Of a DNA stretch of 64,000 nt, positions 50,216 through 58,279 are shown piece after piece (the first letter of the stretch is position 1; every line of letters begins with the position of its first letter). A model generated the notes under the pieces. It was not told the DNA's origin. It searched no databases and worked only from the letters and a program-made list of their open reading frames with translations. The translations under genes were made by a program, and so were the position numbers. The DNA lies in contig DATIPO010000390.1 of assembly GCA_035471925.1 (NCBI GenBank), positions 9,809 to 73,808 of the forward strand. The letters are read 5' to 3'. This DNA is from JANQFM01 sp035471925. GTDB taxonomy: Bacteria; Acidobacteriota; UBA6911; RPQK01; DATIPO01.

Positions 50216-50824
50216 ATGAACTTGCCCAACATCCTCACCACCACGCGCATCGTGCTGGTGCCGCTGCTGGTCACGGTCCTGCTGACCTCGCAGGCGCCGG
50301 GACGGGAATTGTTCGGGCTGATTGTCTTCATTGCCGCCGCCTTGACTGACTTTTTCGATGGCTATCTGGCCCGCCGCCGCAAGCAGATCACTTCGGTCGG
50401 AATCCTTCTCGATCCGATCGCCGACAAGCTCCTTATCTCCTCGGCCTTCATCTCTCTGGTGGAGATCGGCTTGGTCGAGGCCTGGATGGTAGTTGTCGTG
50501 GTGGGCCGCGAATTCGCCGTCACGGGATTGCGCAGCGTGGCCGCCCTTAAGGGCGTGGTCATCTCGGCCAAGCGCCTGGGCAAGTACAAAATGGTCTCGC
50601 AGGTATTTTGCGTTGGCTTCCTGATCGGCGGCAAGCTGGTTACAAACGACGTCTACTTCATCGAGATCGGACGAGTCCTGCTGTGGATCGTGGTTCTGCT
50701 TTCCCTGGCCTCGATGATCCAGTACTTCAAGCATTTCTGGTCGGTCATTGATATCGAGGAACGTCCCAGCGAGGAAAAGGAGCCCGACAACGTGGTCCCC
50801 ATGGGCCAAAAGCGCATCAGCTAG
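50216..50824 (+). CDS. pgsA: CDP-diacylglycerol-glycerol-3-phosphate 3-phosphatidyltransferase
   Basis: The 202-residue integral membrane protein carries the CDP-alcohol phosphatidyltransferase signature D-x2-D-G-x2-A-R-x8-G-x3-D-x3-D in DFFDGYLARRRKQI...GILLDPIADK. N-terminal LPNILTTTRIVLVP is typical of PgsA, which makes phosphatidylglycerol phosphate from CDP-diacylglycerol. About five or six TM helices are predicted. The C-terminal ~25 residues form a charged cytoplasmic tail. aroDE begins 24 bp downstream on the same strand. Confidence 0.93.
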   Translation: MNLPNILTTTRIVLVPLLVTVLLTSQAPGRELFGLIVFIAAALTDFFDGYLARRRKQITSVGILLDPIADKLLISSAFISLVEIGLVEAWMVVVVVGREFAVTGLRSVAALKGVVISAKRLGKYKMVSQVFCVGFLIGGKLVTNDVYFIEIGRVLLWIVVLLSLASMIQYFKHFWSVIDIEERPSEEKEPDNVVPMGQKRIS

Positions 50825-50848
50825 AGTCCGCCACCCGCTTCAGCCGCC

Positions 50849-52300
50849 ATGCCGCCCATCTGCCTCACTTTGGCCTGCCCAGACCGCAACTCCCTCCAGC
50901 AGGCCATCCAAGCCCACAGCGGATCCATAGCTTGGATCGAAGTCCGGCTGGACGCCCTCGACAAGCCTCGGCTGCCCTCTCTTCCCCGCCCCACTTCGAC
51001 GCGGTTTGTAGCCACCTGCCGTCCCAGCCGCCAAGGCGGTGGCTGGACGGGAAGCGAACGAGAACGCCTTGAGCTGCTGCAAGAGGCTGCCCGCGCCGGA
51101 TTCGCCTGGATCGACTTGGAGCACGACGTCGAGCGCGGACTCGACCTGCCCTCCCAAGTCTCTGTGCTGCGCTCGCTGCACGATTTTCAGGGCATGCCCG
51201 ATTCCCTCGACTCGGCCTATCACAAGCTTCGGCAGCGTGGGGACGGGGCCAAGCTGGCCGTCACCGTCAAAGGAACGGCCCAACTTGTGAAGCTGCTCGA
51301 CTTCATGGCTCAACTGGCGCCCCAAGAGTCCCGGGTGGTTTTGGGAATGGGCGAGTATGGCCAGCCTTCGCGCCTGCTGGGCGCCTTTTTGGGTAACCTC
51401 TGGACCTACGTGGCCGAGGATCAGGAGAACCTCGCCGCACCAGGCCAGTTCGGCTTGGGCCAAGCCCGCCTCTACCGTCTCGAGTCCTGGAGTGAAGCGC
51501 CCCCCTTCTACGGAGTCCTGGGCCGCCCGGTAGCCCAGTCCCTCTCGCCACTTCTGCACAACCGCCTCATGGCCCATCACGGTGTTCCCGGCATCTACCT
51601 GCCTCTGCTCGTCGACGACTTGGCAGCCTGGATGGGGTGGCTGCAACGCACGCCGCTGCAGTTCCGAGGACTCAGCGTCACCCTGCCCTACAAGCAAAAG
51701 ATCATTCCCTTCCTGAGCGAGAATGACTCGCCCATCGACTCGGTCAACACCTTGAGGCGCCTGGCTGGCCCAACCTGGAGAGGAATCAACACCGACTATC
51801 AGGGCTTTTTGAGTCCCTTGCTCAAGCGCCGCCGCCTGGCGGGCGAAACGGCAGTCGTGCTGGGAAACGGAGGCGTGGCGCGGACCGTCGTCAAAGCCCT
51901 GCTCGACCAGCGCATGCAGGTCACCGTAGTGGGACGCAACCAGCAGCGAGTCCAGACTCTGGCCCAGGATCTGGGATGCCGCCACGCCACTTTTCAAGAC
52001 TTGCCCATCGAAGCCCAAGTCTGCGTCAACACGACACCCGTTGGGCAGCATCCCGATGAGGATGCCTCACCTCTGCCGGCCCAGCACGTCCGCTTCGAGG
52101 TCGTCTATGACCTGATCTACAATCCCCGCCACACCAAGCTGCTCAATGAGGCCCAGTCGCGCGGCGCCGAGGTGATCTCAGGCCTGGAGATGTTTGTCGA
52201 ACAAGCTGCCTTGCAGTTCAGATTTTGGACTGGAATCGATCCTGACAGACGTTTCATGGAGCGGATTCTCCGGGAAGTCCTTGAAGCCCGCGATGCTTGA
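50849..52300 (+). CDS. Fused 3-dehydroquinate dehydratase (type I) / shikimate dehydrogenase
   Basis: The 483-residue protein joins two shikimate-pathway steps. N-terminal type I dehydroquinase (~1-210): EVRLDAL, SLHDF with catalytic His111, and the Schiff-base Lys135 in AKLAVTV. C-terminal shikimate dehydrogenase (~220-480): YGVLGRPVAQSLSPLLHN, GLSVTLPYKQKI, NTDYQGF, NAD(P)-binding VVLGNGGVARTVVKAL and VCVNTTPVGQ. The same fusion is known in plants and chlamydiae. In E. coli these are separate aroD and aroE genes. A fused enzyme may channel dehydroshikimate. A weak terminator-like hairpin follows (52343-52364). Confidence 0.93.
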   Translation: MPPICLTLACPDRNSLQQAIQAHSGSIAWIEVRLDALDKPRLPSLPRPTSTRFVATCRPSRQGGGWTGSERERLELLQEAARAGFAWIDLEHDVERGLDLPSQVSVLRSLHDFQGMPDSLDSAYHKLRQRGDGAKLAVTVKGTAQLVKLLDFMAQLAPQESRVVLGMGEYGQPSRLLGAFLGNLWTYVAEDQENLAAPGQFGLGQARLYRLESWSEAPPFYGVLGRPVAQSLSPLLHNRLMAHHGVPGIYLPLLVDDLAAWMGWLQRTPLQFRGLSVTLPYKQKIIPFLSENDSPIDSVNTLRRLAGPTWRGINTDYQGFLSPLLKRRRLAGETAVVLGNGGVARTVVKALLDQRMQVTVVGRNQQRVQTLAQDLGCRHATFQDLPIEAQVCVNTTPVGQHPDEDASPLPAQHVRFEVVYDLIYNPRHTKLLNEAQSRGAEVISGLEMFVEQAALQFRFWTGIDPDRRFMERILREVLEARDA

Positions 52301-52342
52301 CAGGCAGAGCCCCAGAGTGCTAATTTAGCCGCATCCGCGAAG

Positions 52343-52364
52343 GGGCGGCGAACGGCCCTTTTTT
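52343..52364 (+). terminator. Weak rho-independent terminator after aroDE
   Basis: A GGGC/GCCC core with adjoining A-U pairs and an 8-nt loop is followed by six T residues. It lies about 40 bp after the stop of the aroDE gene and before the secreted protein gene. Confidence 0.4.
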
Positions 52365-52395
52365 GGGCGCGGACAGGGGTATCAAGGGGCTCCGC

Positions 52396-53976
52396 ATGAT
52401 TTTATTGACAAAACGTCTGGCTTGGACGGGCTGCTTTGTGAGTTGTCTTTGGGCAGCCCCGCTGTGGGCCCAAGACGACCCCCTGGTCTTCCCTCTGGTG
52501 GCTGATGGTCAAGGCGTGCAGGCTGAAATCGCCCTCACCAATGCCGCGGGCGAGGCTCAAGAGGGCACGATCTTCTTCTGGGACGACCGAGGCGACCCGC
52601 TGACCCTGAACATCTCGGGCCAAGAGGTTACCCAGTGGGAGTTCTACATCGCCGCGGCGGGAGCCTTCAAGATTTCCACCGATGGAACCGGCCCCCTGCA
52701 GAGCGGTTACGTAACCGTCCACACCTCCGACGTCCGCAATCCGCTCAACGGAACCATCATCTACAGCATCGGCAACTCCCAGCTCTCGGTTCCCGCCTCG
52801 CCCCTGAGCAGCGAATACCACGTCTTTGCCGAGAAGACGCCCGATGCCAATTCGGGACTGGCCTTCGCCAATCCATTTGACCAGCCTGCGCTGCTTCAGC
52901 TTTCGCTGCATGATTCCGAGGGGATTTCCCGGGCCGCCATCGATCTGCCCCTGCCCGCCCGAGCCAAGACGGCCCGTTTCATCGACGAGTTGTTCCATAC
53001 CTTCTTCGACACGCTGGAGGATGGATTCGAAGGGACCGTGCAGGCGGTCTCCGACCGTCCTTTTGCCATGTTGGGCATCCGCCAGCGTCAGGACGGCTCG
53101 CTGGCCACTCTGAGCGGAGCCCCCACTGCCTTCAACAGCGGGACGGCCCAATTGCTCATGAGCCTGAATGCCGGCGTTGATCCTTCGGCGGCCGGGTTCA
53201 GCGACGACGAGTTGCTTTCGGCCTCGGTTTCTGAGCTGCTGGACGTCGATCAAGCCATGCTGACCCAGTACGTCCACTTAGAGAACACGAGCCGACGTGA
53301 GCCCGTCACCCTCGCCCTGCGCTACTTCAACAGCCGTTGCCAGGAGGTCCTCAGCCTCCTTCGAGTACTGGATTGCGGCGAGACCTGGAGCTTTGATCCC
53401 TTCAGCGCCGACCTGCCGGAAGTCGGCGCTCTGAGGCAGCATTTCTTCGGCACTTCAGGAGCCTCTTCGGCTGTAAGCGCCTGGGACTTCGGCGACGGAG
53501 GCTTCATCCTTTCGGTCACCGTTTCGGGCGCTGCCCCCCCCGATGCAGAGCAGGCTCAGACCCTGATTCCCCGGGACTTGGCCGCCTCGCTCTCATGCCA
53601 AGCCCCGGCTCTGCCCGCCCCTGAGGATCCGCTGGAGGAGGGATCCACGCCCCAGCTCTCGATTTGCAACGCCCGTCCCCGGCCCTTCAATGTGGTTTCG
53701 GGCTTTCTCAGCGGCGATGCCCAAGGCGAGTGCCGCGGACCTTGGCTTCGGGCCAATGCCCAGGAACGCTTCGCCAGCGATTTCACCCGCCTGCTGACGG
53801 CCGCTGGAGAAGGACCCGGAGCCTGCCTGCAAGCCGCCCAACCTCCGGCTTGCCTCCTCTTCACGAGCCTGTCGCGAGCGGAGGCCGCTTCCTGCGGGGA
53901 ATCGTCCACCGCCGGAGCCTCCTGGCAGATCGCCCTGCCCGGGCGCCCCCATCAACTCCTGCCCCTGCAGCCCTGA
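52396..53976 (+). CDS. Large secreted beta-rich protein
   Basis: The 526-residue protein has a signal peptide (~1-28, cleavage after LWAQ) and a mature part rich in beta-type strands: ALTNAAGEAQEGTIFFWDD, then YVTVHTSDVRNPLNGTIIYSI, and a second unit beginning SSEYHVFAEKTPDANSGLAFANP with LLQLSLHDSEG. Its layout of a repeated ~110-residue unit resembles the beta-sandwich protein at 4331-5032. The C-terminal third contains ten or so Cys, several paired (for example DCGET, CQAPALP, GPGACLQAAQPPACLLF), suggesting disulfides. No catalytic motif seen. Start ATG 52396 has AAGGGGC upstream. Confidence 0.65.
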   Translation: MILLTKRLAWTGCFVSCLWAAPLWAQDDPLVFPLVADGQGVQAEIALTNAAGEAQEGTIFFWDDRGDPLTLNISGQEVTQWEFYIAAAGAFKISTDGTGPLQSGYVTVHTSDVRNPLNGTIIYSIGNSQLSVPASPLSSEYHVFAEKTPDANSGLAFANPFDQPALLQLSLHDSEGISRAAIDLPLPARAKTARFIDELFHTFFDTLEDGFEGTVQAVSDRPFAMLGIRQRQDGSLATLSGAPTAFNSGTAQLLMSLNAGVDPSAAGFSDDELLSASVSELLDVDQAMLTQYVHLENTSRREPVTLALRYFNSRCQEVLSLLRVLDCGETWSFDPFSADLPEVGALRQHFFGTSGASSAVSAWDFGDGGFILSVTVSGAAPPDAEQAQTLIPRDLAASLSCQAPALPAPEDPLEEGSTPQLSICNARPRPFNVVSGFLSGDAQGECRGPWLRANAQERFASDFTRLLTAAGEGPGACLQAAQPPACLLFTSLSRAEAASCGESSTAGASWQIALPGRPHQLLPLQP

Positions 53977-54240
53977 ACCCAGACCGCCCCCCGCGAGGAC
54001 CGCCGAAAGGGCGGGGATCCGCATGTCCCTTTGATCCCCGTTTCAAGGCTGCAGAAGACCCGGCCCGACGGGAAGCTGAAGAGGAGCGATCAGCGCCTAA
54101 AGGAGGCCTGCATTCCCGCCCGCGTCTTTCTGTGCGAGGGCGAGAGTTGGCGCTTGCGGGGCGGATTGAGTATGGCTTGGCGAGTCGTAAACAGATCGGT
54201 GACCAAGGTTGCGTAGAGCAGGCGAGCCTTGATGGAGGAC

Positions 54241-54460
54241 AAGTCCGAGCTCGCTGAAGGCGAGCCATAAGACAGCCCAGCGACTATGTCGAAGGTCAAG
54301 GGCTGAGGGGATGTGACGCAACAGGCGCTGTCGGGGCTCGCTGAAGGCGCGCCATAAGCCAGCCCAGGGTAAGCCGACGTCGAGCGCAGCGAGACGAAGG
54401 CGCCACCCTGGGTGCAAGCGGCCCGATTCCATAACGCTGAAAGCGTGCAATAGCGTTCGG
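54241..54460 (-). repeat. Dispersed hairpin repeat, copy D (subtype II) with one extra terminal hairpin
   Basis: The complete unit runs about 54335-54460 on the minus strand: GCACGCTTTCAGCGTT, CACCCAGGGTGGCGCC, TCGTCTCGCTGCGCTCGACG, CCCTGGGCTGGCTTATGGC and a terminal hairpin. A second terminal hairpin (AGCTCGC-TGAAG-GCGAGCC) with TTATGGC lies at 54241-54275. The rest of the gap 53977-54240 has no gene that I can support. Confidence 0.8.
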
Positions 54461-54474
54461 GCAGCTTAGCACTG

Positions 54475-54501
54475 TTGACAGACGGCACCAGGTACTATGA
54501 T
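54475..54501 (+). promoter_or_regulatory. Promoter in front of the serB leader ORF
   Basis: TTGACA (54475-54480) and TATGAT (54496-54501) are 15 bp apart, a little short but both good matches. The box is followed by 6 nt and the ATG at 54508, so the transcript would start on that codon. Confidence 0.5.
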
Positions 54502-54507
54502 GGCTCA

Positions 54508-54528
54508 ATGAGTGGGATGGCCCTATGA
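54508..54528 (+). CDS. Six-codon leader ORF coupled to serB
   Basis: A mini-ORF (MSGMAL-stop) starts 6 nt after the -10 box and its stop overlaps the serB start as ATGA. Its first three residues equal those of SerB. It would be translated as a leaderless mRNA and could feed terminating ribosomes to the serB start, which has only a weak ribosome site of its own. Its length allows no function as a protein. Confidence 0.4.
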   Translation: MSGMAL

Positions 54529-55529
54529 GTGGAAAAGAAGAGGCCCTGAAGGCGCTGCGCCGTTGGTGCTCACAGTCCCAAAGCCGGCCCCGTCTATGCC
54601 TCAATGCCCAAGACCTGCGAGGCGACGGACGGCTGGTCGTGATCGCCCAAGCAGGAGACCTGGCGCCGCTGGAAGCCGCCTTGAGTGAAGCTGCCGCCCA
54701 CGGATTCTCGGCGGCGGCAGTGCGTCCACTCTCGCTTCGCGGACTGACGGCCCTGGAAATCGCTCTGCGCGGCTCGGCTTTTGAGGACCTGCAGTCGGCC
54801 CTGGCCCCCCGGCGCCGGGACGGACTCGACCTGTCTTTGCAGCCGGGACGGTTGGGACTTTGTCCTCCGGGACTGCTGGTCATGGACATGGATTCCACCC
54901 TGGTGGAGCAGGAAGGCATCGACGAGTTGGCCCGCGAGGTCGGCGTCTATGAGGAGGTGGCCTCAGTGACCGAAGAGGCCATGCGGGGCCGAATGGATTT
55001 CGACGAATCGCTGCGCCGCCGGGTAGCCTGCCTCAAGGACGCTCCCCAAGGGATCTTCCAGCGGGTGCGTGCCCGCATCCGCCTTACTGCGGGCTCCCGC
55101 AGGATGCTGGCCGTCCTGCGAAGGCACGGCACCCGGCTGGCTTTGCTCTCGGGAGGGTTCCAGCAATTGGGAGCCGAGTTGGCCCGCGATCTCCATTTTG
55201 ACCACTTCTACGCCAACCGGCTGGAAGTCCGCCGAGGACGGCTGACCGGACGCCTCACCGGTCCCATCGTTAATGCTTCGCGCAAAGCTGAGCTGCTGGG
55301 CGAGTTGGCCGCGCGCCATGATCTGCGGACGGCTCAGACCGCCGCCCTGGGCGACGGCGCCAACGACCTTCCCATGCTGCTCACCTCAGGCCTGGGCATC
55401 GCCTTCTGCGCCAAACCCAAGGTCCGCCGCGAGGCCCTCCACTGCCTTGATGTGCGGCGGCTCGACGCGGCCCTCTATTACATGGGATTCTCCGATGATG
55501 AAATCTATGTAAATTCTCAGGGATTTTGA
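54525..55529 (+). CDS. serB: Phosphoserine phosphatase
   Basis: The 334-residue protein has an N-terminal ~110-residue extension and a HAD phosphatase domain with nucleophile Asp in MDMDSTLV, a DELAREVGV helix region, motif II LLSGGFQQLG, the conserved Lys after VNASRKAELL and motif III LGDGANDLPML. It removes phosphate from L-phosphoserine in serine synthesis. The N-terminal part resembles the ACT-like regulatory extension of E. coli SerB only loosely. The start ATG overlaps the stop of a six-codon ORF. No serA or serC is nearby. Confidence 0.9.
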   Translation: MSGKEEALKALRRWCSQSQSRPRLCLNAQDLRGDGRLVVIAQAGDLAPLEAALSEAAAHGFSAAAVRPLSLRGLTALEIALRGSAFEDLQSALAPRRRDGLDLSLQPGRLGLCPPGLLVMDMDSTLVEQEGIDELAREVGVYEEVASVTEEAMRGRMDFDESLRRRVACLKDAPQGIFQRVRARIRLTAGSRRMLAVLRRHGTRLALLSGGFQQLGAELARDLHFDHFYANRLEVRRGRLTGRLTGPIVNASRKAELLGELAARHDLRTAQTAALGDGANDLPMLLTSGLGIAFCAKPKVRREALHCLDVRRLDAALYYMGFSDDEIYVNSQGF

Positions 55530-55593
55530 AATCGAATCCGTCTGGCTTACGTCCTGTAGTGCGGGGAGCAGGTCTAGAGGAGGAGCCTTTCCC

Positions 55594-56505
55594 ATGTCTT
55601 TCTATCGGTCCTTCAATATAAGAGGGTGGCTGACGCTGTGCTTGGCGGCGGCTGTCTCGCTGTCTGTTTCCGCGGCTGACGATGGCAAGCCGGTACCTTC
55701 CTGGCCAGGTCCCGCGGACGGTCCGCTGCCGTTCGAGTCGCATGAACAGGTCTTGAACTACCTTAAGAACTCCAAGGTGGTCTCCAGTGAGAGTATCGGC
55801 TCCGGCACCAATGATACCCGCCGCCTGACGCTCAGCGGGGCTGCCGGCCGCGAGAAGAAGGTTCCGGGGGCCGCTGGGTCGAAGAACCGCCTTGAAGTCT
55901 ACGCCGTCTTCCGCAACGTCGACATTGAATTCAACCGTCCCACTCAAGTCAGCGGACGCTTCGTTCCCGACTTCCGCGACAGCTACATCTTCGAAGTGGC
56001 GGCCTACAGGCTGAGCCGCCTGCTGCAAATCGATCAGGTGCCGCCGGCCGTCCTGCGCCGTTACCGCAGCCAAGCGGGCTCGGTCCAGTTGTGGATCTAC
56101 GGGGCCATCAGCGAGACCAAGCGCCGTCAACAAGGTCAGCAGGCGCCTGACGACCAGCGCTGGACCCGGCAGGTTCAAACCAAGCTGCTCTTCGACCGTC
56201 TCATCAACAACCTCGACCGCAACCTGGGCAACCAGCTCATCGACCGCAACTGGAAGCTGTGGCTGATCGATCACACGCGCAGCTTCGGTGCATCCGACGA
56301 ATTGCGTTCGCCGCAAGCCGTCTACTGGTGTTCGGAGCGCGTCTACCAGGCCCTCAAGACACTGGACCGCGAGAAGGTCCGCCACGAACTGAGGGGCCTG
56401 CTGAGGAGCAACGAACTGAAGGCCCTCTTCAACCGCTGGGACAAGCTGACGGCCCACCTGGACTCCCTGATCCAAGAGCGGGGACGCGAGGCTGTCCTCT
56501 TCTAG
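55594..56505 (+). CDS. Secreted Fam20C/HipA-like kinase-fold protein
   Basis: The 303-residue protein has a signal peptide (~10-28) and a kinase-fold pattern seen in Fam20C, PI4-kinase and HipA relatives: a glycine-rich SESIGSGTND (~65-75), the helix-C Glu134 in IFEVAAYRLSRLLQIDQVPPAV, the catalytic INNLDRNLGNQLID (Asp208, Asn213) and the metal Asp226 in LWLIDHTRSFG. The position of the ATP-contacting Lys reads YAVFRNV, with Arg107 in its place. AGAGGAGGAG precedes the ATG. A secreted kinase of this fold would phosphorylate proteins or small molecules outside the cytoplasm. It follows serB by 65 bp. The fold call is by motif only; activity is uncertain because of the Lys change. Confidence 0.6.
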   Translation: MSFYRSFNIRGWLTLCLAAAVSLSVSAADDGKPVPSWPGPADGPLPFESHEQVLNYLKNSKVVSSESIGSGTNDTRRLTLSGAAGREKKVPGAAGSKNRLEVYAVFRNVDIEFNRPTQVSGRFVPDFRDSYIFEVAAYRLSRLLQIDQVPPAVLRRYRSQAGSVQLWIYGAISETKRRQQGQQAPDDQRWTRQVQTKLLFDRLINNLDRNLGNQLIDRNWKLWLIDHTRSFGASDELRSPQAVYWCSERVYQALKTLDREKVRHELRGLLRSNELKALFNRWDKLTAHLDSLIQERGREAVLF

Positions 56506-56539
56506 TGCATCTCCATCTAAGGCTGGTTGAGCCGATCGG

Positions 56540-56710
56540 TGACGCTATCGCACGCTTTCAGCGTTAGGCCATCTCGCCGCCCGAACCCAGGGTGGCGCCT
56601 CCCTCTCGCTGCGCTCGATGCCGGCTGACCCCGGGCTGGCTTATGGCTCGCCTGCAGCGAGCCCGGACTTAACCTTCAACCCAGTCGATGGGCTGGCTTA
56701 TGGCTAGTGC
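56540..56710 (+). repeat. Dispersed hairpin repeat, copy E (subtype II) plus a terminal fragment
   Basis: The unit at 56540-56670 reads GACGCTATCGCACGCTTTCAGCGTT, ACCCAGGGTGGCGCC, CTCTCGCTGCGCTCGATG, CCCGGGCTGGCTTATGGC and the hairpin GGCTCGC-CTGCA-GCGAGCC. A further piece (GGGCTGGCTTATGGCTAG) follows at about 56690-56707. The sequence around 56705-56740 (CTAGTGC...TCTGAGCCAG) resembles 2018-2046. Confidence 0.8.
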
Positions 56711-56770
56711 TCCCGGTCATAAGTTCTGAGCCAGGCTTGTCTTTGATGTCCCTGAAGGGGCAGATTCGTC

Positions 56771-56851
56771 AGCCCCGGCGAGTGCAAGCGAGACGGCGGG
56801 GCCACCCTGGGTTCTCAGCATGGCGAATCCAAAACACTGAAAGCGTGGGAC
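56771..56851 (-). repeat. Dispersed hairpin repeat, copy F (partial, inverted relative to copy E)
   Basis: On the minus strand this piece reads CACGCTTTCAGTGTT, ACCCAGGGTGGC, then a CTCGCTTGCA stretch, i.e. the left half of the unit, with poorer match than the other copies. Between it and the suhB gene (56852-56981) I see no further feature. Confidence 0.65.
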
Positions 56852-56981
56852 AGACGCCGCGCGATGGCTCAAAGCACTTGACGCGCTGCTACAGCGAACT
56901 CAGAATTAACTTTCAACGCAATTGCGGTCGCCACGAGCAGTCTGAATGACGAGCTGCGTTGTCTTGGTCGCTCTGCGGATT

Positions 56982-57773
56982 TCAGCGGTGGAGGGCGGCT
57001 TGAAGGTGTTGGAGCAGGTCTTGGTGGATGCGGCCGTTGCTGGCGACGATCTGGCGGCCGTAGACGGAAAAGTCCTCTTCCTCGATTCCCGTGACGCGTC
57101 CGCCGGCTTCGCTGACGATCAGTTGTCCGGCGGCGACGTCCCAAGCCTGCAAACCTTTCTCCCAAAATCCTTCGAAGCGGCCCGCCGCCACGTAGCAAAG
57201 ATCGAGGGCCGCTGAACCGTCCCGCCGCACGGCCCGCGCGCAGAAGAGCAGACGCTTGAAGAAGTCGACGCCCTGACTCATCATCTGCTTGTCATAGGGA
57301 AAGCCGGTGCACAGCAAGGCGTCCTCTAAGCTCTCGGTGGCGGAGACCCGCAGCTTCTGGCCGTTGAGGTAGGCGCCCCCTCCCCGCCGAGCGGTGTACA
57401 TCTCATCCGTGACCGGGTCATAGACCGCTCCTAGTTCGACCCGTCCGTCCTGCTCGAAGGCGATGGAGACGCAAAAGAAACGGTAGCCGTGTGCGTAGTT
57501 GGTGGTGCCGTCGAGGGGATCGATGATCCAGCGCCGCCGCGCCTCGCCGAGCTCAAGGCCTCGTTCCTCGGCCAGCACCTCATCATCGGGGAAGGACTCC
57601 CCAATGGTCTCCACGATCAGCTTTTCGGCGGCCAAGTCCATCTCGGTGACCAAGTCGATGGGGCCCTTCTTGGCCACCTTGAAATCGCCCCGCAAGTTTT
57701 CGAAAAGCAGTTTTCCGGCTTGGCGGGCTGCCTCTTGGGCGACCGGCATGCGCTTTTCCAGGGAATCGTTCAT
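56982..57773 (-). CDS. suhB: Inositol-1-monophosphatase family protein
   Basis: The 263-residue protein carries the metal-binding motifs of the family: AEER, WIIDPLDGTTNYAHG, and LQAWDVAAGQLIVSEAGG. It hydrolyses inositol-1-phosphate or related sugar or nucleotide phosphates; SuhB in E. coli also affects rRNA transcription. It follows ispF by 26 bp on the same strand, so it is probably the last gene of the isoprenoid-precursor operon. No inositol pathway gene adjoins it. The C-terminal residues from GGRVTGIEEEDF match the family end, so the protein is full length. Confidence 0.92.
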   Translation of the reverse strand: MNDSLEKRMPVAQEAARQAGKLLFENLRGDFKVAKKGPIDLVTEMDLAAEKLIVETIGESFPDDEVLAEERGLELGEARRRWIIDPLDGTTNYAHGYRFFCVSIAFEQDGRVELGAVYDPVTDEMYTARRGGGAYLNGQKLRVSATESLEDALLCTGFPYDKQMMSQGVDFFKRLLFCARAVRRDGSAALDLCYVAAGRFEGFWEKGLQAWDVAAGQLIVSEAGGRVTGIEEEDFSVYGRQIVASNGRIHQDLLQHLQAALHR

Positions 57774-57799
57774 GAAATCGGGTCCTCGGGCCGGATCGC

Positions 57800-58279
57800 T
57801 CAGGCCTCGGTCAAGAGCGCCACCGCCATGACGGCGATGCCTTCTCGCCGGCCGATGGGCCCTTTGCCTTCCATGGTGGTGGCCTTGACGCCAACCTGAT
57901 CGGGTTCGAGGCGGAGCACTCGGCAGAGATTGCTCTCAATGGCCTCCACGTGAGGCTTGATCTTGGGCTCTTCGGCGATCACGGTCAAGTCGATATTGCC
58001 CACTTTCCATCCCCTTCCCCGCAACAGACGCTGCACCTTCTCCAGCAGGATCAGGCTGGAGATGTCTTTGTAGGCAGGATCATGGTCGGGAAAGTAGCTG
58101 CCGATGTCGCGCATCCCAGCCGCTCCCAGCAAGGCGTCAGCCAAAGCGTGCAGCAAGGCGTCGGCGTCGGAATGGCCTTTGAGTCCGCGGGGATGGGGGA
58201 TGGTGACGCCACCCAGAACCAGGGGACGGCCTGCCTCGAATGGATGAAAATCGAATCCTTGGCCGATGCGGACGCTCAC
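57800..58279 (-). CDS. ispF: 2-C-methyl-D-erythritol 2,4-cyclodiphosphate synthase
   Basis: The 159-residue protein has the IspF hallmarks: RIGQGFDFHPF (metal Asp and His), LKGHSDADALLHALADALLGA, GDIGSYFPDHDPAYK-like IGSYFPDHD, IDLTVIAEEPKI and VKATTMEGKGPIGRREGIAV. It closes CDP-ME 2-phosphate into the cyclodiphosphate in the non-mevalonate isoprenoid pathway. The ATG overlaps the stop of ispD as a 4-bp ATGA, which points to translational coupling. The usual Asp-x-His is seen as DFH. Confidence 0.96.
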   Translation of the reverse strand: MSVRIGQGFDFHPFEAGRPLVLGGVTIPHPRGLKGHSDADALLHALADALLGAAGMRDIGSYFPDHDPAYKDISSLILLEKVQRLLRGRGWKVGNIDLTVIAEEPKIKPHVEAIESNLCRVLRLEPDQVGVKATTMEGKGPIGRREGIAVMAVALLTEA

